64,000 bases of DNA, taken from assembly GCA_036491035.1 (NCBI GenBank), contig DASXCU010000168.1, positions 1 through 64,000 of the forward strand. The letters run 5' to 3'. Position numbers and translations under genes: made by a program. Below are positions 8,667-17,745 of this stretch, piece after piece. Source of the stretch: Galbitalea sp036491035 (GTDB taxonomy: Bacteria > Actinomycetota > Actinomycetes > Actinomycetales > Microbacteriaceae). Below the pieces are notes generated by a model. It did not search any database, had not been told where the DNA came from, and saw only the letters and a list, made by a program, of their open reading frames with translations. The stretch's first letter is position 1. Each line of letters opens with the position of its first letter.

Positions 8667-8855
8667 GAGAGCGATGTCCACTACTGCGGCGATGACGGCG
8701 AGCGAGCCGAGGACGATCGCAGCTGCGCAGAGTCTGCGCTCTCGCTGAGATTGCAGGAGTTCGCTAAATCTCAATGGTGAACGCTCCGGACAGCTGACCG
8801 CCGGTAGGGGTGTGATCACGTCGAGTGACGCAGTCGTCGCGTAGATGGTTGTCAT
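8655..8855 (-). CDS. Small single-span membrane protein
   Basis: This 66-residue frame opens at an ATG with AAGGA about 6 bases upstream. Its last 25 residues form one hydrophobic helix (LCAAAIVLGSLAVIAAVVDI, then ALLAW), preceded by a basic QSQRERR stretch, so the tail is probably in the membrane with the N-terminus inside. I recognise no family. It fills the gap before the decarboxylase operon and is divergent from it. Hydrophobic composition, a usable ribosome-binding site and a hairpin at its end support a real gene. Confidence 0.5.
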   Translation of the reverse strand: MTTIYATTASLDVITPLPAVSCPERSPLRFSELLQSQRERRLCAAAIVLGSLAVIAAVVDIALLAW

Positions 8856-9086
8856 CCTGATTCCTTGGGTAGCTGGCCATAAGTGCGGAAAGCCGAATGA
8901 CTGCCGGGCTGAGTTTTCGGCGGCGTTCGACGATGCTTCGATCCTGTCGCGATGCGGAATCCGAGCGGCTGCCCATTCTGAATAGTTCCGCGTAAACCGC
9001 ACTGCGCAGTCGTCGGGTCTCGCAACCCGGAGGACTGCACAGAATGCACAGTCGCGCGAGCGACGGCGGACGCCAAAGTGGATGTC

Positions 9087-10760
9087 ATGCCCACATACAC
9101 AGTCATTGACCACCTCCTTGATCGGGTCTCCGCGCTCGGAGTTGACAAGATCTTCGGCGTCCCCGGAGATTTCACGCTCGCCATGCTCGACCGTGTCTCC
9201 GACCACCCCGACATCGAATGGATTGGCTGCAGCGCGGAACTCGGCGCGGCCTACGCGGCAGACGGTTATGCGCGCATTCGTGGCCTCGGCGTCGTTTGCA
9301 CGACATTCGGTGTTGGCGAACTCAGCGCGATCAACGGGATCGCTGGCAGCTACGCCGAGCACGTTCCGGTGATCCATGTCGTTGGCTCGCCGTCGACAGC
9401 CACGCAGCGCGCCGGCAACCCGACACACCACACACTCGGTGACGGGGACTTTCGACACTTCGCGCGCATGCATGCCGAGGTGACCTGCGTGCAGGCGTCG
9501 CTCACCTTAGAGAACGCCGCATCCGAAATCGATCACGTGATCAGTGAAGTCCTCGAACGACGTCTCCCTGGCTACATAGTGATCCCGGCGGACGTTGGGA
9601 TGGCCGAGATCGATCCGGCGACCGGAGTACTGCTCGAACGAGAGAGTAAGACCAACTGGCGGGCGCTTCGTCGTTTTCGCGAGGCCGCGCGCCCGCTAGT
9701 CGCGAACGCCGAGCGGCCCGCGGTTCTCGCCGACGTCCTGGTCGAGCGATTCGGCGCAGAGACCGCGCTTCACGCCCTGCTGGCGACGGGCATTCCGCAC
9801 GCTTCGCTGCTGTGGGGGCGCCGAGTCGTCGACGAGTCCGCGCCCACATTCGTTGGCACATATGTCGGCGCCGCAAGTCGAAAGATTGTCCAGGACACCG
9901 TCGAGGACGCGGATCTCCTCATCGAGGTCGGGGTGCAGTTCACCGACCTGACCTCCGCCTACTTCAGTCATGAACTCCCACCGGCAGACCGATGCATTGT
10001 TGTCGATGGCACGATGGTCACCGTTGCCGGAGAGACGTTTGGCCCGATCGCGATGGTCGACTCGATCCGTGTGATTGCTGGTCTGATCGACGAACGCGAG
10101 AGGGCATTGCCCGAGCCGCCGATCGAACGACCGCCATCGTTGCCGGTACCCGAATCGAGCGGGCCGGCGCTCACCCAGGCCGCGCTCTGGTCGGAAGTTG
10201 CCGGCTGGATAGCCCCCGGCGACCTGGTGCTTGCCGAACAGGGCACGTCGTTTTACGGGATTGGCGCACATCGGATGCCGCGGGATGTCGTATTCATCGG
10301 CCAGCCACTGTGGGCATCGATCGGATTCACCCTGCCCGCGATTCTCGGCGCGGCTCTCGCCGCTCCACAACGTCGGCCGGTGCTGTTGATCGGCGACGGC
10401 GCAGCGCAACTGACAATCAGCGAGCTTGGCACGATGGTGCGCAACAAGGTTCCTGCCGTCGTCGTGATCGTCGATAACGACGGATACACAATCGAGCGAG
10501 CAATCCACGGTCCGGACGCCGAGTACAACGACATCGCAGCCTGGGACTGGGTGGCGCTGTCACTCGCGCTGGGCGCGACAAGTGCAGTCGCTGCGGACAC
10601 GGCGGAAGGTTTGAATACCGCGCTGGCAGTGGCCCGCTCGCAGTCTGACGGGGTAAGCGTGATTGTCGCGCGAACCCCGCGCGACGACGTGCCACCGCTG
10701 CTCACCGCTATTGCACACGCCGCCGCAGCGGCAAACCGGTCGAAGGCGGTCCTCTCATGA
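9087..10760 (+). CDS. Thiamine-diphosphate-dependent 2-keto acid decarboxylase
   Basis: The roughly 557-residue protein resembles the pyruvate/indolepyruvate/phenylpyruvate decarboxylase branch. The N-terminal domain opens YTVIDHLLDRVSALGVDKIF, with the cofactor-activating Glu in CSAELGAAYAADGYAR near residue 51 and the family's twin His in THHTLGDGDF near 114. The C-terminal domain carries the ThDP/Mg motif: GDGAAQLTISELG, then VIVDNDGYTIER. It would convert a 2-oxo acid to an aldehyde plus CO2 in the cytosol. ATG 9087 fits homologues; GTG 9078 with GGCGGA upstream is an alternative. It is the first gene of a tightly packed operon, and the next gene overlaps its stop (ATGA). The 230-base upstream gap holds the divergent control region, including an inverted repeat CGGGT/ACCCG near 9014. 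Confidence 0.88.
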   Translation: MPTYTVIDHLLDRVSALGVDKIFGVPGDFTLAMLDRVSDHPDIEWIGCSAELGAAYAADGYARIRGLGVVCTTFGVGELSAINGIAGSYAEHVPVIHVVGSPSTATQRAGNPTHHTLGDGDFRHFARMHAEVTCVQASLTLENAASEIDHVISEVLERRLPGYIVIPADVGMAEIDPATGVLLERESKTNWRALRRFREAARPLVANAERPAVLADVLVERFGAETALHALLATGIPHASLLWGRRVVDESAPTFVGTYVGAASRKIVQDTVEDADLLIEVGVQFTDLTSAYFSHELPPADRCIVVDGTMVTVAGETFGPIAMVDSIRVIAGLIDERERALPEPPIERPPSLPVPESSGPALTQAALWSEVAGWIAPGDLVLAEQGTSFYGIGAHRMPRDVVFIGQPLWASIGFTLPAILGAALAAPQRRPVLLIGDGAAQLTISELGTMVRNKVPAVVVIVDNDGYTIERAIHGPDAEYNDIAAWDWVALSLALGATSAVAADTAEGLNTALAVARSQSDGVSVIVARTPRDDVPPLLTAIAHAAAAANRSKAVLS

Positions 10761-11347
10761 ACCGGCTCTCGTCCCAATCCGAGCTCGGTGCGAAGACAGC
10801 CGGCAACGGTCGAACGTTTTTGTTGAAACTCGGCACCCTTCCCGTGGCGGCCGCAGTGCTTGTCGCACTGAACGGCCTCTACGTACTGATTGTCGCCTTC
10901 GGGAACATCACCGACTTCGGCACCAACCAGGCCTTTGTACACCACGTGCTCTCGATGGACACGACGAACTTCGGTAAGCCGCAAGGCACCGACCTCGACC
11001 CCAACGTCATGTGGCGCGCGATCACCTCGCCGGTCATCCAGAACGTCGCCTATGTCGCGCTCATTGCGTGGGAGGTCGCGACGGCCGTCGTGCTGATATT
11101 CGCAGTCGTGCTGTGGATTCGCGAACGCGGTCGCGGCTATGTCAAGGCGCGCCGACTGTCATCCATCGGGCTCGGCATGCTCCTGCTGCTGTTTTTCGGC
11201 GGCTTCATCGTCGTCGGGGGCGAGTGGTTTCAGATGTGGACATCGACAGCGTGGAATGGCGAAGACCCGGCCTTCCGCAACAGCGTGCTGGCTCTGCTCG
11301 CACTGATCGTCATGCACCTTCCCAGCAAGAGCTGGAGCGACGACTAA
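10757..11347 (+). CDS. DUF2165 family membrane protein
   Basis: This 196-residue protein has four hydrophobic segments, a loop between helices 1 and 2 containing FVHHVLSMDTT, and the family-like stretch GGEWFQMWTSTAWNG before the last helix. This matches the DUF2165 architecture, and no biochemical role is established for that family. Translation is coupled to the decarboxylase by an ATGA overlap, so the two are made together. A role in moving or tolerating the decarboxylase product is only a guess. Confidence 0.82.
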   Translation: MNRLSSQSELGAKTAGNGRTFLLKLGTLPVAAAVLVALNGLYVLIVAFGNITDFGTNQAFVHHVLSMDTTNFGKPQGTDLDPNVMWRAITSPVIQNVAYVALIAWEVATAVVLIFAVVLWIRERGRGYVKARRLSSIGLGMLLLLFFGGFIVVGGEWFQMWTSTAWNGEDPAFRNSVLALLALIVMHLPSKSWSDD

Positions 11348-11415
11348 TCCGCGCGATGTGAAACCGAAACACGGAATTCTCAAGAACAACAGCGACACGA
11401 CAGACAGGACCTATC

Positions 11416-13176
11416 ATGACCGACTCAACCCAAGCCGAACTCCTCACCAGGGTCTCGGGCATCGAGCCGGGACAACGCCGACTCAACGGAGTTCAGACCT
11501 CGGGTCGGCCGCTGCGTAATCTCAGCGAGCCCCGCTACGCGACCCTCCGCACACGAGACGTGGAGATCGAGGTCCGCGATCACACGATCCTCCTCGCCGA
11601 CAGCTACCGGCCGGACGACTCTGGACAATTCCCCGTACTCGTCTCCTTCTCCTGCTATCCGCGGCAAATCCAGGACGTCGGAGCACCGCTCGGATTCATC
11701 GAGGCGGGCGCGGTCGACTTCTTTGCGCCGCGCGGGTACGTGCACCTCATCGTCAACGCCCGCGGCACCGGCGGCTCGACGGGCGAGTGGACGATGCTCG
11801 ATGAGACCGAGCGGAACGACCTGTACGACGTGATCGAGTGGGCGGCCTCTCAGCCCTGGTCCGACGGAAACGTCGGAATGCTCGGCATCAGCTACTTCGC
11901 GATGGCGCAACTGGCTGCCGCCGTGTGCACGCCCCCGCACCTTAAGGCGATCTTCCCCATTGCCACAAGCGACTCCCTCTATGACGCGGTGTGGCACCAC
12001 GGCCTGGCCAACACGGGGTTCGTCTCGACCTGGCTGTCCGCCGTTGGCGTGATGTCGCAGAAGACCAATGCGCTCTGGGAAGGCCACCGCCTCAACCTGG
12101 CGCGGAAGGTGCTCTCCATTCCGTCGGTGCACGAGAAGATGCAGCACCTCAACGGCGAAGCGATCGTGACAGTTCTGAAGGACGTCATCCACTCGCATTA
12201 CCCCGCGGAACCGTTCGACAGACTCTGGCAAGAGGCAGTTATCGAGCATCCGACCGAGGACGAATTCTGGTCCGCACGTGACGCCCGCGCCGGTCTCGCC
12301 GGCGTCGACATCCCCGTGTATCTCGGATGCGACTGGGACAACGCGCCGCTACACCTTCCCAGCACATTTACCGCATGGGATGCGTTGCGGCACAACCCGA
12401 ATGTCAGGATGGCCATGCTTGCGCCGGGCGGACTGTCCTGGCCATGGGAGAGCTTTCACCTCGAAGCGCTCGCCTGGTACGACCACTGGTTGAAGGGAGC
12501 CGACACCGGGATCATGGACGGCGAACCCGTCCGCTACATCGTGCCCGGTGCCCGTGAGGATGGAAGCGACGGATCGAACGACTGGCGCAGTGCCGAGTCC
12601 TGGCCGCCCCGGAGCGAACCACGAACGTTTCACCTGCGAAGCGACGGCGTGCTCGATGCGAAGGACGACGGCGGGCAGCGCAGCTATCTGTATCTGACCG
12701 CGGACGCACACCGTTCAGCGAACGCGAGTCCTGTCACGCTTCCCGATCGCCTCGAGTGGGCGACCGGGCCGTTCGAGCGGCCGGTCGAGTTCGCCGGAAG
12801 TATCGAGCTCACCGTCGATGCCACGGCGACCGCGCACGACACGGCGTGGATCGCCGTGCTCTACGACGTCGCGGCCGACGGCAGCCGCGAGGCGATCACT
12901 GCCGGGTGGCTTCGGGGATCCCAGCGAAACAGCGACGCCGTCCCGGAGCCGGTTGCTCCCGGCGCACTCGCAACCTATTCGATCCCCGTCGTACCGAACG
13001 CTCGGCACCTCCGCGCCGGCCACGCGCTCGCACTCGTCCTGACGTCGAGCGATTCCGCCAAGGATGCGCCGACCGTGCTCGGATTCCGCCACTCCCCGAC
13101 CGGAGACTCGAGCGTGAACACGGTTCTCTCGTCCTCGCGTCTGGTCATTCCCGTACTCGACTCGGTTCAGAGCTGA
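11416..13176 (+). CDS. CocE/NonD family acyl hydrolase (X-Pro peptidase fold)
   Basis: This 586-residue alpha/beta hydrolase has the serine nucleophile in GMLGISYFAMAQ near residue 158, an Asp in LGCDWDNAP near 306 and a His in WESFHLEALAWYDHW near 347, forming the catalytic triad. A C-terminal jelly-roll domain (about 395-580) is typical of cocaine esterase, alpha-amino-acid ester hydrolase and X-prolyl dipeptidyl peptidase relatives. The substrate would be an ester or amide. There is no signal peptide. AGGA lies about 8 bases before the ATG. It sits between the keto-acid decarboxylase and the flavin oxidoreductase, suggesting sequential steps of one pathway. Confidence 0.9.
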   Translation: MTDSTQAELLTRVSGIEPGQRRLNGVQTSGRPLRNLSEPRYATLRTRDVEIEVRDHTILLADSYRPDDSGQFPVLVSFSCYPRQIQDVGAPLGFIEAGAVDFFAPRGYVHLIVNARGTGGSTGEWTMLDETERNDLYDVIEWAASQPWSDGNVGMLGISYFAMAQLAAAVCTPPHLKAIFPIATSDSLYDAVWHHGLANTGFVSTWLSAVGVMSQKTNALWEGHRLNLARKVLSIPSVHEKMQHLNGEAIVTVLKDVIHSHYPAEPFDRLWQEAVIEHPTEDEFWSARDARAGLAGVDIPVYLGCDWDNAPLHLPSTFTAWDALRHNPNVRMAMLAPGGLSWPWESFHLEALAWYDHWLKGADTGIMDGEPVRYIVPGAREDGSDGSNDWRSAESWPPRSEPRTFHLRSDGVLDAKDDGGQRSYLYLTADAHRSANASPVTLPDRLEWATGPFERPVEFAGSIELTVDATATAHDTAWIAVLYDVAADGSREAITAGWLRGSQRNSDAVPEPVAPGALATYSIPVVPNARHLRAGHALALVLTSSDSAKDAPTVLGFRHSPTGDSSVNTVLSSSRLVIPVLDSVQS

Positions 13177-13202
13177 GCGACTTTCGGATGGGGAGAAGGA
13201 CA

Positions 13203-14594
13203 ATGATGCAGCGTGCGCAGCCATCGGGACGAGGGCTCGAGCACCTGCGCGCTAGCCTCGTCGGATCGGCGCTCGTGCCGGGAGACGAGGGCTATCGCGG
13301 GGCCACGGCCACGTGGGACGAGTCGGTGCAGTACGTTCCGCCCATTGTCGTCAACGCGGATCGCGTCGAAGATGTTGCCGTCGCCGCGCGCTGGGCTGCC
13401 GACTCCGGGTATGACATCGGCTTGCTCGCCACCGGACATGGCGCGTTCGCCACACAGCAGGATTCAGTCGTCGTCAACCTGTCGAACCTGCGAGATGTCC
13501 AGGTGGATCCATCCCGGCGACGCGTCACGGTGGGCCCGGGAGCTCGATGGTCGGACGTGCAAACGGTGACCGCGCCGCACGGTCTCGTTGGCCTGCTCGG
13601 CGGTTCACCGACCGTGGGCGTCACCGGCTACACGTTAGGCGGGGGACTGAGCCCGCTCGGTCGGACCTTCGGCTTCGCCGCCGACCGGGTAACCAGGCTC
13701 ACGGTGCTCGACTCGGAGTTCAGACCGCGGCAGGTCGATTCCGAACACGAACCTGAATTGTTCTGGGCTCTTCGGGGCGGCGGCGGCCAGGGCATCGTCA
13801 CCGAGGTGCAGTTCGAGGTTTTCCCGGTACCGTCGCTATTCGGTGGCGGAATGTACTTCGCGGGAGCGGACATCGCTCGGGTGTTGACCGCGTACCGAGA
13901 TTGGGTGCCCACGCTCGACGAACGGACGTCCACATCGATTGCGCTGCTCCATCTACCGTCGATTCCTCAGCTTCCGGAGATACTCCGAGGACAATTCGTC
14001 GTCCACCTGCGCATCGCACACATCGATAATTCGGACCGCGATCTGGAGGCGACAGGTCGGGGCTTGATCGCCCCGATGGTGGCGGCTGCACCAGTCATCG
14101 ACGACTACACGCGGGTGATGACGCCCGGGGCGATCCCCGACATCCACCGCGACCCGGTTGCTCCGACGGCTGCGACCTACAGGGGTGGACACCTGGACAG
14201 CCTTGATGACGCAACGATCGACGCGATCACCGAGGCGGCGGAGGGCGGACTCGGGGGCGTGCCCCGACTGGTCGAGATTCGCCAGCTGGGCGGGGCGATG
14301 GCGTCTATTCACGCCTCACCCAATGCGGCCACGGCGCGAGCGTCCGCATTCAATCTCTACGTGACTGCGGCACCGGACCCGTCCGGCCCGGGCGATGCGC
14401 GCACACTTGTCGACACCATCGTGGATCGGATCGGGAGCCGCGGCGTTGGTGCGCAGCTGAACTTCTACGGTCCCGCAGCCAGGCCGGGCGACATCCTGGG
14501 CCTGTGGAGCGATGCCGACGCGGGAAGGTTGCTTGCCGCTCACCACCGTCTCGATCCGGATGATCGGATTATCAGCGGCCGACCGCTCCGCTGA
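13203..14594 (+). CDS. FAD-linked oxidoreductase (berberine-bridge/PCMH type)
   Basis: This protein of about 463 residues has an N-terminal FAD-binding PCMH fold. ATGHGAF (near residue 80) provides the His that is often covalently joined to FAD, and GGSPTVGVTGYTLGGGLSPL with FGFAADRVT forms the flavin-pocket loops. The C-terminal half is the substrate domain. The family usual second attachment Cys is not obvious, so monovalent attachment is more likely. The purine run GGGGAGAAGGA just before 13203 supports ATG 13203 or 13206; the same frame is open far upstream but there it shadows the CocE gene. Oxidation of an alcohol, sugar or alkaloid-like substrate with O2 is typical of the family. Confidence 0.88.
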   Translation: MMQRAQPSGRGLEHLRASLVGSALVPGDEGYRGATATWDESVQYVPPIVVNADRVEDVAVAARWAADSGYDIGLLATGHGAFATQQDSVVVNLSNLRDVQVDPSRRRVTVGPGARWSDVQTVTAPHGLVGLLGGSPTVGVTGYTLGGGLSPLGRTFGFAADRVTRLTVLDSEFRPRQVDSEHEPELFWALRGGGGQGIVTEVQFEVFPVPSLFGGGMYFAGADIARVLTAYRDWVPTLDERTSTSIALLHLPSIPQLPEILRGQFVVHLRIAHIDNSDRDLEATGRGLIAPMVAAAPVIDDYTRVMTPGAIPDIHRDPVAPTAATYRGGHLDSLDDATIDAITEAAEGGLGGVPRLVEIRQLGGAMASIHASPNAATARASAFNLYVTAAPDPSGPGDARTLVDTIVDRIGSRGVGAQLNFYGPAARPGDILGLWSDADAGRLLAAHHRLDPDDRIISGRPLR

Positions 14595-14625
14595 AACATT
14601 TCGACGAGCGAGTGCGAGGGAGAAC

Positions 14626-15362
14626 GTGGAGACGAAACAGCACTGGGTATTTCTGCACGGCACGCCGTTGACGCCCGACGTGTGGGCGCCGATTGCGAAT
14701 CGCATTCGTGCCGCTGGTGCGAGCGTTTCATGCCCTTCGCTGGACTCGCGCGGCGACGCGGCCGCCCATGCAGCACGGATCGCGGGTCAGCTTCCGGAAG
14801 ACGCCATGATCACCGTTGTCGGGCATTCGTTTGGCGGCCAGGTCGCTATCGACCTTGCGCTGGCTCTCGGTCGCGAAAACAGGCTGCGCGGGCTCGCACT
14901 TCTCTGCACTCGGGCAACGCCGTTCCCGGCGTTCCAGACGCAGCCGAGCTAGTCCGTACCGGGCACGCGCCCGAAACCGAGGCAGCAATCGCCCGCTGGT
15001 TCACGGACGGGGAACGCGAATCGGGGTCGCGCGTCATCGAGTTTGCGAAAGCGCGTGTGCGCGACGCCGACCCCGAGGTGTGGGCGGATGCTCTCGACTC
15101 GATTGCACGATACGACCGCGAGTCCGAACTGGCCACGATCTCCGCCCCGAGCCTGGTCATCGCGGCCGAGCATGACGTCGTGTCGCCGCCCGCGACTATG
15201 GAAGCGATCGCGGCTCGTCTTCGGCATTCACGGTTCCATGTGTTGCGCGACACAAGCCACATGGGGCCGTTCCTACGCCCGGATGTCATCGGCGCGATGC
15301 TGCAGGAGGGGCTCGCCGGATGGCCCCGGGCCGACCGCGTCGATCGGGATGCGAGTGTCTGA
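14626..15362 (+). pseudogene. Alpha/beta hydrolase interrupted by a frameshift
   Basis: Translation from GTG 14626 (AGGGAG upstream) gives the first half of an alpha/beta hydrolase: WVFLHGTPLTPDVW, then nucleophile motif VVGHSFGGQVA and ALLCTRATPFPAFQ. It stops at a TAG near 14950. The second half continues in another frame: AAELVRTGHAPETEAAIARW, SAPSLVIAAEHDVVSPP (acid) and RDTSHMGPF (His). One base lost near 14930-14945 explains the shift. All catalytic residues survive across the two halves, so this is either a recent inactivation or a sequencing error. The downstream gene overlaps its end. Confidence 0.85.
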
Positions 15363-16419
15363 TCCGGCGAAGCGAAAACTCTTCGCCAGCATTGTGCGAC
15401 AGTTCAGCGTTTTCGCTCAGCAGGAGTTGCGCCCGTCACGCCAGCCATGGGCTGTCCTGCCGGCGGCGCGTGCTCTCCTTGCGGGTGGGGTGATTGCGGC
15501 CATCGCGTGGTTTTGGGCCGGGGCGGCGGCGGGCGGTGTCGCCTACTTCGGCGCGGCGTGTGCCATTACCCTGTCAGTTCTCGGTCCTCCGCGCGCCAGG
15601 CTCACCAACAGCGTGGCCCAGGCGGTCGGCGCGGCCCTTGGCCTATCGATTGCCGGCCTGACGCCGCACGCGCCGTTTGCCGACGTGATCGCGGCAACCG
15701 CCGTTGCTTTTGCCTCCGGATTCGTGGGGCGCTTCGGGAGTGCCTGGACGGCGCTCGCACTCATGACCGTCATCGGAGTCGCCTACGGCCAGTTCGCTCC
15801 GACACCGCTCGACTGGACGCAGCAGGTGGTCTGGTACCTGGTCGGGTCGTTCGTCGTGGCCGTGATCGTCGCGATCCCTCTTCGCGCACACGAGGGTGCC
15901 ACCGCGCGCATTCCCCCGGCCGGGACGTCTCCGCGAGCATCCGTTCGCGTAAGCCTCCTGAACGGCGTGCGCCTTGCTCTCGCGATGGGTGTCGCAACCG
16001 TGTTCGGTGCCACTCTCGATCGTGGTAACCACTCGTTCTGGCTTCCTTTGACGGTCGCGGTCGTCATGCGGGTTGAATACGGAGCCGTTCTTTTTCGGGC
16101 GGTCAACCGGGTCGTCGGGACGATCGTCGGCGCGCTGATTGCCGCGTTGATCATCATCCTGTTTCCATCGGACGGCGCTCTCGCGGCCTTCGCGATCCTC
16201 GGAATCGCCTTCGCAGCTCTCGCCGCTCCGAAGCTGTACGCACTGAGCGTCATCGGCATCACAGCCTCAGCGTTGATGAGCACTGAGATCGGTGCCACTG
16301 ACCCTGTGACACCTCTCGTAAGAGTCGGCGACACGCTGCTCGGCGCGCTAATCGCGATTGTCCTGGGACACCTCATCTGGGTTCGCGCTGCTCGGCGTCC
16401 GAGTACGGTCGGGTCGTGA
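15349..16419 (+). CDS. FUSC-family membrane protein (aromatic-acid exporter-like)
   Basis: This protein of about 356 residues has two repeats of hydrophobic helices, each followed by a conserved stretch (ACAITLSVLGPPRARLTNSV and RVEYGAVLFRAVNRVVGTIV). This is the FUSC architecture of p-hydroxybenzoic acid and related efflux pumps. ATG 15349 overlaps the end of the hydrolase by 14 bases; GTG 15355 is an alternative start. It is encoded in the same operon as the decarboxylase, esterase and flavin oxidase, which fits export of an aromatic or amphipathic intermediate. Confidence 0.85.
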   Translation: MRVSDPAKRKLFASIVRQFSVFAQQELRPSRQPWAVLPAARALLAGGVIAAIAWFWAGAAAGGVAYFGAACAITLSVLGPPRARLTNSVAQAVGAALGLSIAGLTPHAPFADVIAATAVAFASGFVGRFGSAWTALALMTVIGVAYGQFAPTPLDWTQQVVWYLVGSFVVAVIVAIPLRAHEGATARIPPAGTSPRASVRVSLLNGVRLALAMGVATVFGATLDRGNHSFWLPLTVAVVMRVEYGAVLFRAVNRVVGTIVGALIAALIIILFPSDGALAAFAILGIAFAALAAPKLYALSVIGITASALMSTEIGATDPVTPLVRVGDTLLGALIAIVLGHLIWVRAARRPSTVGS

Positions 16420-16985
16420 CATCGTTCTTCATCACGCATCCTGAAGTAGACGTTCATCCGCAGGTCCCCATCGACCGATGGCGGCTTTCGCGGGTCGGCG
16501 TCGAGCGTGCTGAACAGATTTCCCGCGTCGTCGCTCATCCAATTGATGTGATTGTGACGAGCGCGGAAGAGAAGGCGATCCAGACAGCTGAGATTCTTGC
16601 CGCGACTCTCGGGCTCTCGGTTCACGTTGAACCATCGGTGGGGGAATTGAATCGCAGCTCGACGGGATTTCTGCCTCCCGCCGAATTCGATGTGGTCGTC
16701 AATGAGTTCTTCGCCTCCCCCATGAAATCGGCGAGAGGATGGGAGCGCGCGACCGACGCCCAGTCCCGGGTCGTAAAGGCCGTCCAACACCACACAGCTG
16801 ACAGCTCGACGAACGTCGCCTTCGTCGCTCACGGCGGTGTGGGTGCCTTGTTGATGGCCAGCCTGTTGCGCGTGCCGATCAGTCGCGCACTCGATCAACC
16901 CGATCTCGGCAGTTACTTCTCCTTCGGTTCGTCCACCTGGGAGCTCGAGCGTGGTTGGCAGAGAATCCCTGATCGGGGACGCTGA
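16416..16985 (+). CDS. Histidine-phosphatase-fold protein with atypical motif
   Basis: This 189-residue protein starts at a GTG overlapping the previous stop (GTGA). It has phosphoglycerate-mutase/histidine-phosphatase features: FFITHPEVDV at the N-terminus, SRVGVERAEQIS, VIVTSAEEKAIQTAEILA, a Glu in VEPSVGELNRSS, and the second His in VAFVAHGGVGALL. The usual RHG is replaced by THP: the catalytic His is kept, but the phosphate-binding Arg is missing at its usual place. It may act on a phosphorylated intermediate or be a divergent non-phosphatase member. It closes the operon. Confidence 0.8.
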   Translation: MTSFFITHPEVDVHPQVPIDRWRLSRVGVERAEQISRVVAHPIDVIVTSAEEKAIQTAEILAATLGLSVHVEPSVGELNRSSTGFLPPAEFDVVVNEFFASPMKSARGWERATDAQSRVVKAVQHHTADSSTNVAFVAHGGVGALLMASLLRVPISRALDQPDLGSYFSFGSSTWELERGWQRIPDRGR

Positions 16986-17466
16986 GCGGCGACGGTGTGC
17001 ATTGTGTGCACGACGCGGCTCACTCCGTTGCTAGGGGTTGCCTGAGCCTCGGGCAGGATGATCGTGAGCGGCAGAGCCACAGCCAGGTGCATGAACGCGC
17101 GTGCGACTTTGTTGCCGATTGGGGCGTCGAGTCTGAAGACGGACAGAACGGGCTTTCGGCAACGGGGCGACACGTACGTACTCAACCTCGAACAATCACG
17201 GTCCGGATCTGCAATCCGGATGCGCTGCCGGGGTTCTTGCCCGGTGCCGTGTCTTCCGTCGCGCCGTCTCTGATCGGGACCGTGGCAGTCACACGTGCGC
17301 AAAAAGGCGGACTGGCTCATCGCGAACACTGTGCCCTTCATGGACGAGGCGACGTCGATTATCGTCGACGCGAGCAACGGATACGCCAGCATCGCCTCGT
17401 TCGAAGGCCGCGCAGCCTGGATATGCCCGCCTGCCGCACGGCGGAGGTTGGCAATCTCCGCTCGAC
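16986..17466. other. 480-base gap without a confident gene
   Basis: No frame here looks like an intact gene. On the plus strand a piece from about 17295 (KKADWLIANTVPFMDEATSI, then IVDASNGYASIASF) faintly resembles the start of a DeoR-type effector domain, but no HTH precedes it and it ends in arginine-rich noise. The stretch is best described as probable decayed coding sequence. No terminator with a T-run is seen after the operon. Confidence 0.4.
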
Positions 17467-17709
17467 TTAGGTCGTATAGGCGCGCACTAGGCGCGAGGGT
17501 GCCTTGCAAGCCCATGCTTCGAGCAGGATCTCTGCGAGCACGTCGCAGTCGAACTCTCCGAGCCGGGACTCCTGTACGAGGACCGCGTTGTAGCCCTTGA
17601 AGTGGCCGATCGTGAAAAGCGGTGAGTCCCGGTCCCACCACGACGTGCCGAGCTCGACCTCGGGCAACGCCAGGCAAATGGTGCCGATGTCCGCGGGTGT
17701 CGCCTTCAT
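17467..17709 (-). CDS. MmcQ/YjbR-like protein, internally shortened
   Basis: This 80-residue protein has a normal MmcQ/YjbR beginning (the helix ADIGTICLALPEVELGTSW) and end (YNAVLVQESRLGEFDCDVLA, then EAWACKAPSRLV). The central strands that usually separate them in the 110-130-residue family are missing, consistent with an in-frame internal deletion. The fold normally is a CyaY-like DNA-binding domain of uncertain role. Whether the short version folds is doubtful. Confidence 0.7.
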   Translation of the reverse strand: MKATPADIGTICLALPEVELGTSWWDRDSPLFTIGHFKGYNAVLVQESRLGEFDCDVLAEILLEAWACKAPSRLVRAYTT

Positions 17710-17745
17710 GGCGTCCGAGGGTAGCAGGCGCGAGCCTTACAAGAC

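Noticed and set aside
12756..13202. Upstream extension of the flavin oxidoreductase frame
   Set aside because: The segment is an Arg-rich shadow of the CocE C-terminal domain; the ribosome-binding site and family start are at 13203.
17295..17466. Possible DeoR-type regulator fragment
   Set aside because: The resemblance is short, no HTH precedes it, and the frame becomes Arg-rich; not enough to call a pseudogene.
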